A stretch of 17,128 nt of DNA, from positions 1 to 17,128 of the forward strand of contig JAQUFI010000026.1 in the NCBI GenBank assembly GCA_028684735.1. Direction: 5' to 3'. Made by a program: the position numbers and the translations under genes. How positions within the stretch are numbered: the first letter of the stretch is position 1; each line of letters begins with the position of its first letter. Of this stretch, positions 1 through 7,709 are shown piece after piece. This DNA is from Bacilli bacterium (GTDB taxonomy: Bacteria; Bacillota_I; Bacilli_A; RF39; UBA660). The notes beneath the pieces are model-generated. The model was given only the letters and a program-made list of their open reading frames with translations. It had not been told where the DNA came from and did not search any database.

Positions 1-309
1 ATCAGCTACATCAATTCCCCACTCTGCTGGTGGTGTTGTCGTTAAAGCATCACCATATCCAATTGTTACTCCACCAGTATTAAAGGTATAAATTAGTTGC
101 CCTGGCAATCCACTTTGATTAGCAATCAATACTTTAGCATAAACGTTTTCAGCTGCATGGAAGACACCATATGCGGAATTGGCTGCTGCTTCTCGTCTTG
201 CATCATCAATTAATCCAACGATAATTGGAGCTGCAATTAATGCAATAATGGCTAGAATAACAATAACTGCTAATAACTCAATCAAGGTAAAACCATTATT
301 TTCTTTCAT
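1..309 (-). CDS. Type IV prepilin / pseudopilin, 3' end cut by window edge
   Basis: 103 N-terminal residues are visible; the C-terminus lies beyond the left edge. The protein opens MKENNGFTLIELLAVIVILA, the class III prepilin signature. A short basic leader ends in Gly6, Phe7 becomes the first mature residue, and Glu sits at mature position 5. A hydrophobic helix of about 20 residues follows, then an amphipathic alpha-1 extension (DDARREAAANSAYGVFHAAE). Family knowledge: such proteins are cleaved by a prepilin peptidase and assembled into a type IV pilus, Com pseudopilus or type II secretion-like fibre. The start ATG at 309 has a GGTGGTGATG ribosome site just upstream. The gene lies after the valS terminator and so is probably transcribed separately, though I see no convincing promoter in 310-396. 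Whether it is a major pilin or a DNA-uptake pseudopilin cannot be told without the rest of the gene and its cluster. Confidence 0.9.
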   Translation of the reverse strand, partial: MKENNGFTLIELLAVIVILAIIALIAAPIIVGLIDDARREAAANSAYGVFHAAENVYAKVLIANQSGLPGQLIYTFNTGGVTIGYGDALTTTPPAEWGIDVAD

Positions 310-396
310 TTCATCACCACCTTATTCTCTTCATCGCTTATTGAAATATATTTTTTATTTCTTTAATATTATTTACTTAAAATAACATTTTATACT

Positions 397-430
397 AAAA
401 AAGACTATTGAAGTTTTTCTTCAATAATCT
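397..430 (-). terminator. Rho-independent terminator of the HD-valS operon
   Basis: On the minus strand AGATTATTGAAG and CTTCAATAGTCT form a 12-bp stem (one G-U pair) around a 5-nt A loop, followed directly by six T. It overlaps the valS stop codon, so the hairpin uses the last coding bases. It separates the valS operon from the prepilin gene. Confidence 0.85.
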
Positions 431-2939
431 TTAATTCTTTTTCTTCTTTAATTAATGCTTTCTTTTCTTCTTCAACAATTTTAGTTGGTGCTTTTGAAAC
501 ATAGTTTTCATTACTTAATAATTGTTGACGACGATTAATCGAATTAATTAATCGTTCTTTTTCTTTTTGAAGATTATTTAAATCTTCTTCAGTTAATTTT
601 CCATCATAATATAAACTTATCGTCGAATCATTAAAACGAATATCAATTTTAGTTAAATCATGATTTTGATAACTTTCCATAATTTGATCTTGTTTTAAGA
701 CTTTTTTAATTAAATCTAAATTATTTAATAACAAGGAATCACCATTAAGACTTAAAAAGTAATCTTTACCAATATTATTTTCTAATTTAATCTTTCTAAT
801 TTTTTTTATTAATTCAATAATACTATCTAAATCTTGGTCATTAAAGATTTCTTTTTTATTGTAAATTGGATATTGACTAATCGTAATTGATTTATCGCTA
901 GTTGGCAACATACGATATATCTCATCAGTTACATAAGGCATAAAAGGATGCAGTAATCTAACAATGTTACTTAAAACATAAATCAAAACTGATTTAGTAT
1001 TATTATTCATATTTATTTTTGATAACTCAATATACCAATCACAAAAATCATTCCAAACAAAGCGATATATTTCTGAACCAACTGTATTAAATTCATATTT
1101 ATCCATATATTTTCGAACTACTTTAATCGTTTTATTTAATTTAGTAATAATCCATTCATCACTAATCGTTAAATTATCTAAGTTATAATCTTTAAGATTA
1201 AAATCTTCTAAGTTCATTTGAACAAACCTTGAAGCATTCCACAACTTATTAATAAAATTCCAAGTCGCAGCTACTTTTTCTTCATCATATCTTAAATCAG
1301 TTCCAGGAGCAGTTGAGGTCGTAATAAAGAACCTCAATGAATCAGCTCCATATTTTTCAATCACATCCATTGGATCTACTCCATTACCTAGTGATTTACT
1401 CATCTTACGACCATTCTTATCACGAATAAGTCCATGAATTAAGACTTCTTTAAATGGTCTTACTTGATTAAATTCTAAGGATTGAAAAACCATTCTTGCT
1501 ACCCAAAAGAAAATAATATCATAACCCGTTACTAAAACATCGTTTGGAAAATACCTTGTATTTAAATTATGAGGCCAATTTAAAGTACTAAATGGCCATA
1601 AAGCTGAAGAAAACCAAGTATCTAAGACATCGCTATCTTGGATCCAACCATCTCCTTTAGGAGCTTTATAACCAACATATACTTCATCACCTTTATACCA
1701 AGCAGGAATTCTGTGTCCCCACCATAGTTGCCTTGAGATACACCAATCATGGCAATTTTCCATCCACCTAACAAAAACTTTTTCAAATCGTTTCGGAACA
1801 AAATTAACTTTATCTTCCGTTTTTTGATTATCGACAACTTGTTTAGCTAGTGTATCCATTTTAACAAACCATTGTTTTGACAAATATGGTTCAACCATAA
1901 TATTAGTACGTTCAGAATGCCCAACTGAATGAACAATTTTTTCAGTTTTAAGTAACAAACCTTCTTTTTCTAAATCTTTTAACAAAGCTTCACGGCAGGT
2001 TTCCCTGGTCATTCCTTCATACTGATAAGCATTTTCATTCATTGTGGCATCAGGATGCATAATGACAACTCTTTCAAGTTGATGACGATTACCAACCTCA
2101 AAGTCATTAGGATCATGAGCTGGAGTTATTTTAACCACACCAGTACCTTTTTCCATATCAGCATGTTCATCAGCAATAATAGGTATTCTTTTATTAACGA
2201 TTGGCAAGATAACATACTTTCCAACTAAATGTTTATATCTCTCATCTTTTGGATTGACAGCTACAGCCGTATCACCAAATAATGTTTCAGGGCGAGTCGT
2301 CGCGACATCTAAGTAGTCATCACTACCTTCTAATTTATATTTTAAGTGATAAAAAGCTCCGGGAATATCTTGATAGATAACTTCTTCATTCGATAAAGCC
2401 GTCATTGCTTCAGGATCCCAATTAATAATTCTTTCTCCACGATAAATATACCCTTTTTCATATAAAGTAATAAAAACATATTTAACCGCTTCACTTAATC
2501 CTTCATCCATTGTAAAGCGTTCCTGATTATAATCTAAGCTAAGTCCTAATTTAGCCCATTGGTTTTTAATACTTTGAGCGTATTCCTCTTTCCATTTCCA
2601 AGCTTGTTTTAACCATTCTTCACGGTCCATTTCTCTTGGTTTGATTCCCATACTTTTTAATTTACTATCAACTTTAGCTTGAGTAGCAATCCCCGCATGA
2701 TCCATCCCAGGTAACCACAAAGCATCGTATCCATCCATTCTTTTATAACGAATAATAATATCTTGAAGCGTTGTATCCCAAGCATGACCTAAGTGCAGTT
2801 TGCCAGTTACATTTGGAGGTGGTATGACAATACAAAAAGGTTCTTTATTTAAATCACCAGCATTAAAATATCCTTCTTTTAACCACTCACTATATTTATT
2901 TTTTTCAACTTCTAAATGATTATACTTTTTATCTAACAT
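405..2939 (-). CDS. valS: Valyl-tRNA synthetase
   Basis: Class I aminoacyl-tRNA synthetase that charges tRNA-Val with valine in the cytoplasm. The 844 residues are close to the usual bacterial ValS length (about 880). The HIGH-type motif is in PPPNVTGKLHLGHAWD (HLGH at 49-52). The KMSKS motif is intact at 512-516 in GRKMSKSLGNG. The inserted CP1 editing domain spans about 190-340 and contains TTRPETLFGD. The C-terminal anticodon-binding region is followed by the long charged coiled coil typical of ValS (about 780-844). The ATG lies 2 nt after the HD gene's stop codon and has a GGGAG ribosome site inside the end of that gene, so the two are co-transcribed and probably translationally coupled. 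Control is by the upstream valine T-box. In B. subtilis valS also lies next to spoVID-ysxE. Confidence 0.98.
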   Translation of the reverse strand: MLDKKYNHLEVEKNKYSEWLKEGYFNAGDLNKEPFCIVIPPPNVTGKLHLGHAWDTTLQDIIIRYKRMDGYDALWLPGMDHAGIATQAKVDSKLKSMGIKPREMDREEWLKQAWKWKEEYAQSIKNQWAKLGLSLDYNQERFTMDEGLSEAVKYVFITLYEKGYIYRGERIINWDPEAMTALSNEEVIYQDIPGAFYHLKYKLEGSDDYLDVATTRPETLFGDTAVAVNPKDERYKHLVGKYVILPIVNKRIPIIADEHADMEKGTGVVKITPAHDPNDFEVGNRHQLERVVIMHPDATMNENAYQYEGMTRETCREALLKDLEKEGLLLKTEKIVHSVGHSERTNIMVEPYLSKQWFVKMDTLAKQVVDNQKTEDKVNFVPKRFEKVFVRWMENCHDWCISRQLWWGHRIPAWYKGDEVYVGYKAPKGDGWIQDSDVLDTWFSSALWPFSTLNWPHNLNTRYFPNDVLVTGYDIIFFWVARMVFQSLEFNQVRPFKEVLIHGLIRDKNGRKMSKSLGNGVDPMDVIEKYGADSLRFFITTSTAPGTDLRYDEEKVAATWNFINKLWNASRFVQMNLEDFNLKDYNLDNLTISDEWIITKLNKTIKVVRKYMDKYEFNTVGSEIYRFVWNDFCDWYIELSKINMNNNTKSVLIYVLSNIVRLLHPFMPYVTDEIYRMLPTSDKSITISQYPIYNKKEIFNDQDLDSIIELIKKIRKIKLENNIGKDYFLSLNGDSLLLNNLDLIKKVLKQDQIMESYQNHDLTKIDIRFNDSTISLYYDGKLTEEDLNNLQKEKERLINSINRRQQLLSNENYVSKAPTKIVEEEKKALIKEEKELKIIEEKLQ

Positions 2940-2941
2940 TT

Positions 2942-3646
2942 TTACACTCCCTCTTTTTGGATAATACTTAAATAATATTCTTTTAATGGTTCTTGATACT
3001 TTAAATTATTATATAACTTTTCAACTAAATAATTATCTTTTATATATTTCCTTGATACTTCAAAGTTTAGATTATTTATAAAGGCAAAATATAATAAAAT
3101 TTTATCATTACCATTTTTGATATTTTCATTTTTTAACGATTTTCCTTCATAAAAATCATTTCGATTAACTTTGCTTACAGGTTCTTTACCATTATTTATA
3201 ATATCATATTCACCATTTGATACTAAGAAGATAATATCTAATTTATCTGCATCCCTAATAATCTTACAAAATAATTCAGTCTCTTTATCTAATTTAGGTA
3301 ATTCATACTTGTTATGATATTTAATAGCTGCATAAATTATTTCATGATTTTCTTTAATCTCAAATTGATCAATTAATTTCTTACCAAAAAGTAATTCGAC
3401 TCCTAAATCACCATGATCGATAATAAGATTACTATAACTTTGATGACTTTTCCATTGCTCAAATCTTCCAATATCATGTAGTAAACCAATCATAGTAGCC
3501 AATTTTATTTCTTTTTCACTTAAATTTAAAGAAGTTGCGATCTTCTCACATAACTCCATCACCCGTAACGAATGACAATACTTACGTTCAATTTCAGGTA
3601 TTTTCATATCAAATAGTGATACATATTGTTTAAATATTTCTTCCAC
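2942..3646 (-). CDS. HD-domain phosphohydrolase, first gene of the T-box valS operon
   Basis: 234-residue soluble protein with an HD metal-dependent phosphohydrolase fold in the N-terminal half. His25 lies in the first helix (KYCHSLRVMELCEKIA). The HD doublet is His57-Asp58 in GLLHDIGRFEQW. Further candidate ligands are His78, His111 and Asp132 (RDADKLDII). The metal-site residues therefore look complete, and the protein is probably an active hydrolase of a nucleotide or other phosphoester. The substrate cannot be named from sequence. The start is GTG at 3646, preceded by a strong AGGAGG at the ideal distance. That site lies directly after the T-box terminator, so the gene is the first to respond to uncharged tRNA-Val. 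A role linked to translation stress or nucleotide signalling is only an inference from its place in the operon. Confidence 0.88.
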   Translation of the reverse strand: MEEIFKQYVSLFDMKIPEIERKYCHSLRVMELCEKIATSLNLSEKEIKLATMIGLLHDIGRFEQWKSHQSYSNLIIDHGDLGVELLFGKKLIDQFEIKENHEIIYAAIKYHNKYELPKLDKETELFCKIIRDADKLDIIFLVSNGEYDIINNGKEPVSKVNRNDFYEGKSLKNENIKNGNDKILLYFAFINNLNFEVSRKYIKDNYLVEKLYNNLKYQEPLKEYYLSIIQKEGV

Positions 3647-3657
3647 TGTAACCTCCT

Positions 3658-3867
3658 AAAAAAATAAAAAAAGTTATAATTTAAGGACGATTGACGCGGT
3701 ACCACCTTAATTTATAACTTTTGTTATACTCTCAACATTTAACGCATAAATACGGAATACCTTAGTATTCAACTCCCAAGCAACCTTCAATATAATCTCT
3801 TATTAGTTTCCACCAACCACTAACTCTCTATCAATTAATTATATTTACTCCTCTTGTTCTTTGTTTT
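3658..3867 (-). promoter_or_regulatory. Valine T-box riboswitch leader with antiterminator/terminator
   Basis: tRNA-sensing leader of the HD-valS operon. The canonical T-box motif AAGGTGGTACCGCG is on the minus strand at 3695-3708. Stem I shows the AGTA element (GGAGTAAATAT), a GGTTGGTGG distal loop, and a pairing ATATAAT/ATTATAT that frames a specifier loop reading TGAAGGTTG. The codon in the specifier position is best read as GTT (3782-3784), which is valine and agrees with valS downstream. The terminator arms are 3705-3720 and 3671-3686 (16 nt each, one mismatch), followed by T5AT7. The 5' terminator arm overlaps the T-box, so antiterminator and terminator exclude each other. Known mechanism: uncharged tRNA-Val stabilises the antiterminator and allows transcription of HD-valS. 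Confidence 0.95.
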
Positions 3868-3873
3868 TTTATT

Positions 3874-3901
3874 ATTATAACACGATGGTTTCAAATGTCA
3901 A
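3874..3901 (-). promoter_or_regulatory. Sigma-A-type promoter of the T-box operon
   Basis: Perfect TTGACA (3896-3901) and perfect TATAAT (3874-3879) are separated by 16 bp. Transcription should start near 3867, just before the T-box Stem I. The promoter lies directly after the stop of the pilin-propeller gene, with no clear terminator in between. Confidence 0.88.
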
Positions 3902-3922
3902 TATAACGATGATTATCTTATT

Positions 3923-5320
3923 TTAATTATATCTAACGATAATACAATCATTATCCCCATTACTTAAACCAGTTAAATCACCATCAACAGAATTACTGTA
4001 ACCTGCCATTATATAATCATTACCAACTAAAGCAATATCCTTATAAAAATCAAAACCAGTACCACCATAAGTAGTTTTCCAAGTTAAATTTAAATTGAGG
4101 TTATATTTAACAATAATCGCATCTGATTCACCTTTATTTAATCCAGTTAAATCACCATCAGTTGAGTGGCTATTACCAACCACCATATATCCATCACTAG
4201 TTTTAACAATATCAGTAAAGTAATCATTAGCAGTACCACCATAATTTTTCCTATTTCCATAAATCGCCCCATCTAAATTATAGCCAACAAAGATAGCATC
4301 GACTCCACCTTTATTTAATCCAGCTAAATCACCATCGGTTGATGCGGCCTCACCAATAGCAATATATCCATAATCATTAGCAACTATACCATGATAAGAA
4401 TCAAAACCATTACCACCATAATTTCTATTCCATTCAAGATTACCACTCGTATCATATTTAGCAATGATACCATCATTTCCACCCCTATTTATACCACTAC
4501 CTAAATTACCATCAGTTGATTGGCTAGTTCCAACGGCAGCATATCCATCACTTGATACAACAACTTTATTGAAGTATTCGTTATTAGTACCACCAAAATT
4601 CTTCTTCCATACAACATTACCACTTGTATCATATTTAACGATGATAGCATCATTAAGTCCCTTATTGAAACCAACTAAGTCACTATCGGTTGAATTACTA
4701 CCACCAACGACAACATAACCGTCACCTACAACAACAACATGCTTAAAGTTTTCATTGCCACTACCACCATAATTTTTCTTCCATACAACATTACCACTTG
4801 TATCATATTTAACGATGATAGCATCGACTCCACCCTTATTTAAACCAACCAAATCACCTGTCGTTGAAGCACTTTCACCAACAACAATAAAACCATCACT
4901 TACAGCTGCAACACTATTAAAAACATCAGCACCTGATCCACCATAATTTTTTACCCAAACAATATTACCATTTAAATCGTGTTTAACAATAATCGCATCG
5001 TTAACACCACGATTGGTTATACCAGTTAAATCACCATTAGTTGAAAAACTAGTTCCTACGGCAATATACCCACTACTTAACGAATCAACTCCGTTATAGT
5101 ATTCAGCATTCGTTCCACCAAGGTTTCTATTGATAATGATCTTTGGTTTGGTAATTGTTTCACCATTTAATTTACTCATTAAATCATTTTTTGTTTTATC
5201 CAATAGGAACTTATTACTAGCTAAAACACTCAAAATACCTAATAATAAAACAACAAATAAGATTAAAATAGAATATATTATCCCTGATACTGCAAACCCT
5301 TTATTATTTAATTTAACCAT
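3923..5320 (-). CDS. Pilin-like N-terminus fused to a seven-repeat (beta-propeller) exodomain
   Basis: 465 residues. The N-terminus MVKLNNKGFAVSGIIYSILI resembles a prepilin leader: basic, then Gly8-Phe9, then a hydrophobic helix to about residue 36. Gly, not Glu, is at mature position 5. Residues about 66-465 are seven tandem repeats of about 58 aa. The consensus is NYGGsGnDyFn-(SDGYivvG)-(STDGDLtGlNkG)-(DAIIVKYD)-(GNvvWKk). Repeat 7 stops after IIVRYN and lacks the final GNvvW strand, while KIIINRN before repeat 1 could supply it. This is the pattern of a circularly closed seven-bladed propeller. No enzyme motif or Cys-rich segment is seen. I infer a surface protein, tethered or assembled through the pilin-like helix, that may bind a ligand or act as an adhesin. 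It has its own promoter (5346-5374) and an AGAGGTG ribosome site. The exact fold and partner are unknown. Confidence 0.82.
   Translation of the reverse strand: MVKLNNKGFAVSGIIYSILILFVVLLLGILSVLASNKFLLDKTKNDLMSKLNGETITKPKIIINRNLGGTNAEYYNGVDSLSSGYIAVGTSFSTNGDLTGITNRGVNDAIIVKHDLNGNIVWVKNYGGSGADVFNSVAAVSDGFIVVGESASTTGDLVGLNKGGVDAIIVKYDTSGNVVWKKNYGGSGNENFKHVVVVGDGYVVVGGSNSTDSDLVGFNKGLNDAIIVKYDTSGNVVWKKNFGGTNNEYFNKVVVSSDGYAAVGTSQSTDGNLGSGINRGGNDGIIAKYDTSGNLEWNRNYGGNGFDSYHGIVANDYGYIAIGEAASTDGDLAGLNKGGVDAIFVGYNLDGAIYGNRKNYGGTANDYFTDIVKTSDGYMVVGNSHSTDGDLTGLNKGESDAIIVKYNLNLNLTWKTTYGGTGFDFYKDIALVGNDYIMAGYSNSVDGDLTGLSNGDNDCIIVRYN
4602..4825 (-). repeat. 50-bp perfect direct repeats between neighbouring propeller blades
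   Basis: Positions 4602-4651 and 4776-4825 are identical over 50 bp, offset by 174 bp, which is exactly 58 codons or one blade. They encode the junction DAIIVKYDTSGNVVWKK of repeats 2 and 3. Less perfect copies occur near 4430-4470 and 4270-4330. The identity at DNA level, including third positions, suggests recent duplication or gene conversion of a blade. Confidence 0.9.
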
Positions 5321-5345
5321 TTAGACACCTCTTTATTCTATTGAT

Positions 5346-5374
5346 ATTATATAATAAATTTTATAAATATACAA
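5346..5374 (-). promoter_or_regulatory. Promoter of the pilin-propeller gene
   Basis: TTGTAT (5369-5374), a 17-bp spacer and TATAAT (5346-5351) lie in the short gap after the deacetylase gene, 25 nt before the ATG at 5320. The predicted leader is under 20 nt. Confidence 0.7.
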
Positions 5375-5377
5375 ACA

Positions 5378-6601
5378 TTAATAAGATATTACCTCTTGAT
5401 AATGAGGATTGATATTGGTTATTTCTGATTCCGGAATAACAATCTTATCTTTACTACCATCTGATATATATTTAGTATCTTTTAATAATTTAAAATTCAT
5501 TTCAATATCAAACTCTAATCCATTGTTATCATAAGCTCTAATCCGATTAATAAATTTCGAATTAAACCTTTTATCATATGGTGAATAATCACTTTTATAG
5601 CCTACTTTTAAAGTTGAAATTGTTTTATAATGATAATCTTGATAAGTTCCCTCTAAAATATATTTATAGTTAGGATGAGTATCCACAAAAGGTGAACCAA
5701 AAGGTAAAGCTACAATATGGACATATTGGTTAGGAATAATATCATCTAATTGTTGATATAGACGAGCAATTTCTTTTTTAGTTTGTTCAGTACTCGTATT
5801 TTTAAAATTAGCATGCCCATAACTATGATTACCAATATCATAACCATTCTTAATTAACCATTTTAAGATTTGATTATTATATTTGGGTTGTTGAAATAAT
5901 CCTCCATTAATAAAGAAAGTAGCAGTTATCTTAAAGTCTGGATATTTCTTTTTATAGCTTTCTAAAATCCCTACTGTACTATTAGGATCAATCATAATTT
6001 CTCCTTCGTCATCTAATCCTAAGACATTGATATTGTTTTGAAGTCCATCATCAAAAGTTAAAACAATGGGACTTTTACCTAATTCAACATCTATTATTCC
6101 TTTGACATAATCTTCTAATCTAATCATGCGGTATCCTTCTTGATAATAGAATTCTAAATCTTTAATAAATGCTTCCGTAGTTCTTTGATAACCTTCACGA
6201 TCAACATTCCCACCAGTATAAGCAGTCTCACTACTCTTAACATGTTGCGTTCCATGATACATCATAACCGGAATAAAACCTAATTCATTTACTTGATATT
6301 CCTTATAAATGTCAGTATAACTAAGACCATTCGAAATAATAATTTTTAGATCACCTTTTTTAATAATGTCTCCTGGTTTAATACTTTGATTAATAATAGT
6401 ATCTTTTTTTAAATCACTGTATTCTTCTTTAATTATTAACTTTAAATGATTCTTTTCCGCATACTCTTTCACTTCTGAAATGGTATAACTTGATAAATCA
6501 ATCATAACCACTTCTTTATTTAAATTTATCGTCATCATTATCACAATAAAAATAATTAATAAAATTAACCAACCCTGCTTTTTTATTCTTATTTTCTTCA
6601 T
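5378..6601 (-). CDS. Membrane-anchored PASTA-NodB polysaccharide deacetylase
   Basis: 407 residues. A basic N-terminus and one TM helix (about 10-27) act as an uncleaved anchor. A PASTA-like domain follows at about 34-92 (EYAEKNHLKLIIKE, then IINQSIKPGDIIKKGDLKIIIS). The NodB / carbohydrate-esterase-4 domain starts near 110. Its motif 1 is TFDDG with Asp184 and Asp185, and its metal motif is H-S-Y-G-H with His259 and His263. The TATFFINGG strand is typical of the family. Motif 3 reads VALPFGSP, so the usual Arg of RPPYG is not obvious. Family knowledge: CE4 enzymes remove N-acetyl or O-acetyl groups from peptidoglycan or other glycans outside the membrane, and PASTA domains bind muropeptides or cross-linked wall. 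Peptidoglycan is the likely substrate but this is inference. It starts at the ATG at 6601 with a GGTGGTAGG ribosome site, just after the ysxE terminator. Confidence 0.88.
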   Translation of the reverse strand: MKKIRIKKQGWLILLIIFIVIMMTINLNKEVVMIDLSSYTISEVKEYAEKNHLKLIIKEEYSDLKKDTIINQSIKPGDIIKKGDLKIIISNGLSYTDIYKEYQVNELGFIPVMMYHGTQHVKSSETAYTGGNVDREGYQRTTEAFIKDLEFYYQEGYRMIRLEDYVKGIIDVELGKSPIVLTFDDGLQNNINVLGLDDEGEIMIDPNSTVGILESYKKKYPDFKITATFFINGGLFQQPKYNNQILKWLIKNGYDIGNHSYGHANFKNTSTEQTKKEIARLYQQLDDIIPNQYVHIVALPFGSPFVDTHPNYKYILEGTYQDYHYKTISTLKVGYKSDYSPYDKRFNSKFINRIRAYDNNGLEFDIEMNFKLLKDTKYISDGSKDKIVIPESEITNINPHYQEVISY

Positions 6602-6634
6602 CCTACCACCATTTATATTCTACCAAAAAGATGA

Positions 6635-6660
6635 TTAAAAAACCACTATCTAGTGGTTTA
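6635..6660 (-). terminator. Terminator of the spoVID-ysxE transcript
   Basis: The minus strand reads AAACCACTA-GA-TAGTGGTTT followed by TTTAAT, a 9-bp stem with a tight loop and a T run. It lies about 150 nt after the ysxE-like stop and just before the deacetylase gene. Plus-strand bases after the hairpin are also T-rich, so weak bidirectional action is possible. Confidence 0.75.
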
Positions 6661-6707
6661 TAATTTTTCTTTTTTAAATTTTAGAATAGATTATGATAGG
6701 TGATCAT

Positions 6708-6854
6708 ATGTCATATAAAGATTATTTACTTAAATATCGTAATTGGTTAATAATTATTTCAATTCTTTTTATCATCTTTAATTTTAAGTTTTGTCTTCAA
6801 CTATCCTTCGTTTTAATTATGGGATTCCTTATTATTAAAATATGGAGTAAGTAA
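6708..6854 (+). CDS. Small membrane protein (48 aa), antisense tail to the ysxE-like gene
   Basis: This ORF begins MSYKDYLLKYRNWLIIISIL and ends FLIIKIWSK. It has two hydrophobic stretches (about 13-25 and 28-43) separated by a Lys, so it could be a one- or two-pass membrane peptide. Support for translation: AGGTGATC stands 4 nt before the ATG, an 8-nt match to the conserved 3' end of 16S rRNA (GATCACCT) and the same type of site used by neighbouring genes. Its last 42 bp overlap the 3' end of the minus-strand ysxE-like gene, so the two transcripts are convergent. I see no good promoter; the stretch after the terminator at 6660 is only AT-rich. I do not recognise a family. It could be chance, but the ribosome site makes it worth keeping. 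Confidence 0.55.
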   Translation: MSYKDYLLKYRNWLIIISILFIIFNFKFCLQLSFVLIMGFLIIKIWSK

Positions 6855-7709
6855 CATTTCGGTTTTATATATTTTATCCATTTCTTGACTAATTTTTTTA
6901 GTCATATTATATTCACTATCATCAAACTTGATAATATCTGGTAGGGAAATAAGAATAAAGAATAATTTTCGTTCGTCTTCTAACAAAGGGTAACTGCTCT
7001 CATATCTTTTAAGGATTTCATCAAAGTCAAAATCTAAACAATGATGACGATATAGTTTATATAAATCAAAAACCGGTATATCGATTTTGGCTTTATCCCA
7101 ATTAATAAAATAAGAATTCTTATTTTCTAAAAAATGATCTAACTTTAAATTATTATGAAGAATAACATATCTCTTCTTCTTTTTATCTTTAACTAATTCA
7201 TACCATTCTTCAACTTGGGGTTTAGCAAAAGCGATAGCCGCAAATACTTTTGAGATATTCCTAGCTAGTAGATATTCACTAGGACTCATATATACTTTAG
7301 TTTCAATTAAAGTTATTAAATCACTATAATAACTATTTAAATAAGCAATATTATTGTTGATATCTTCGTATAGTTGCTTATCATCCGCAATATCTACTTC
7401 TTTATAGTGAGTTGTCTTATTATGAAGTAAAGTGGTTAAATCAATTAAATCTATGATTTTTTGTTCTCTAGGAATCGTTATTTCTTCAATATACTCAGTT
7501 ATCTCATAATCATCATGAATACTATTTAATCTTTTAGGATAATAATCAAAACTTCTTGAATCTAAATAATTATAGATATCTTGGTTATGTTTATTTTCCT
7601 TAAGAACAAATTTCCCTTCACTGGTATCAATATAGGTGACTTTCCCGTTCTTTTCATAGCGGCGAGGTTTTAATTCGTATTTTTTTAATAACTGATTAAT
7701 CTTTCGCAC
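6813..7709 (-). CDS. ysxE: YsxE/CotS-like spore coat protein with degenerate kinase fold
   Basis: 298 residues with the layout of CotS/YsxE-type aminoglycoside-phosphotransferase-like proteins. The N-lobe contains GKFVLKEN (the ATP-Lys strand). A helical middle follows, then YVILHNNLKLDHFL where active kinases have HGDxxxxN, and then YFINWDKAKIDIPVFDLYKLYRHH in place of IDFDxxxxGPxxxDL. The loop Asp is replaced by Asn, but Asp remains in the WDKAKID element, so catalysis is doubtful. Family knowledge: these proteins act in spore coat assembly in Bacillus. It starts with GTG at 7709 inside the end of the spoVID-like gene (14-nt overlap), so translation is coupled. The spoVID-ysxE pair next to valS matches the B. 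subtilis gene order, which supports the assignment more than sequence alone. Its 3' end overlaps a small plus-strand ORF. Confidence 0.78.
   Translation of the reverse strand: MRKINQLLKKYELKPRRYEKNGKVTYIDTSEGKFVLKENKHNQDIYNYLDSRSFDYYPKRLNSIHDDYEITEYIEEITIPREQKIIDLIDLTTLLHNKTTHYKEVDIADDKQLYEDINNNIAYLNSYYSDLITLIETKVYMSPSEYLLARNISKVFAAIAFAKPQVEEWYELVKDKKKKRYVILHNNLKLDHFLENKNSYFINWDKAKIDIPVFDLYKLYRHHCLDFDFDEILKRYESSYPLLEDERKLFFILISLPDIIKFDDSEYNMTKKISQEMDKIYKTEMLLTPYFNNKESHN

Noticed and set aside
179..385. Plus-strand 68-codon ORF over the prepilin start
   Set aside because: Antisense of the conserved prepilin N-terminus; the prepilin reading is far better supported.
4464..4718. Plus-strand 84-codon ORF inside the propeller gene
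   Set aside because: It is the antisense shadow of the repeats; its Pro/Leu-rich composition comes from their codon pattern, and it has no ribosome site.
3923..5125. CRISPR-like repeated structure
   Set aside because: The repeats are about 174 bp, in frame and coding, with no short-repeat/spacer alternation.
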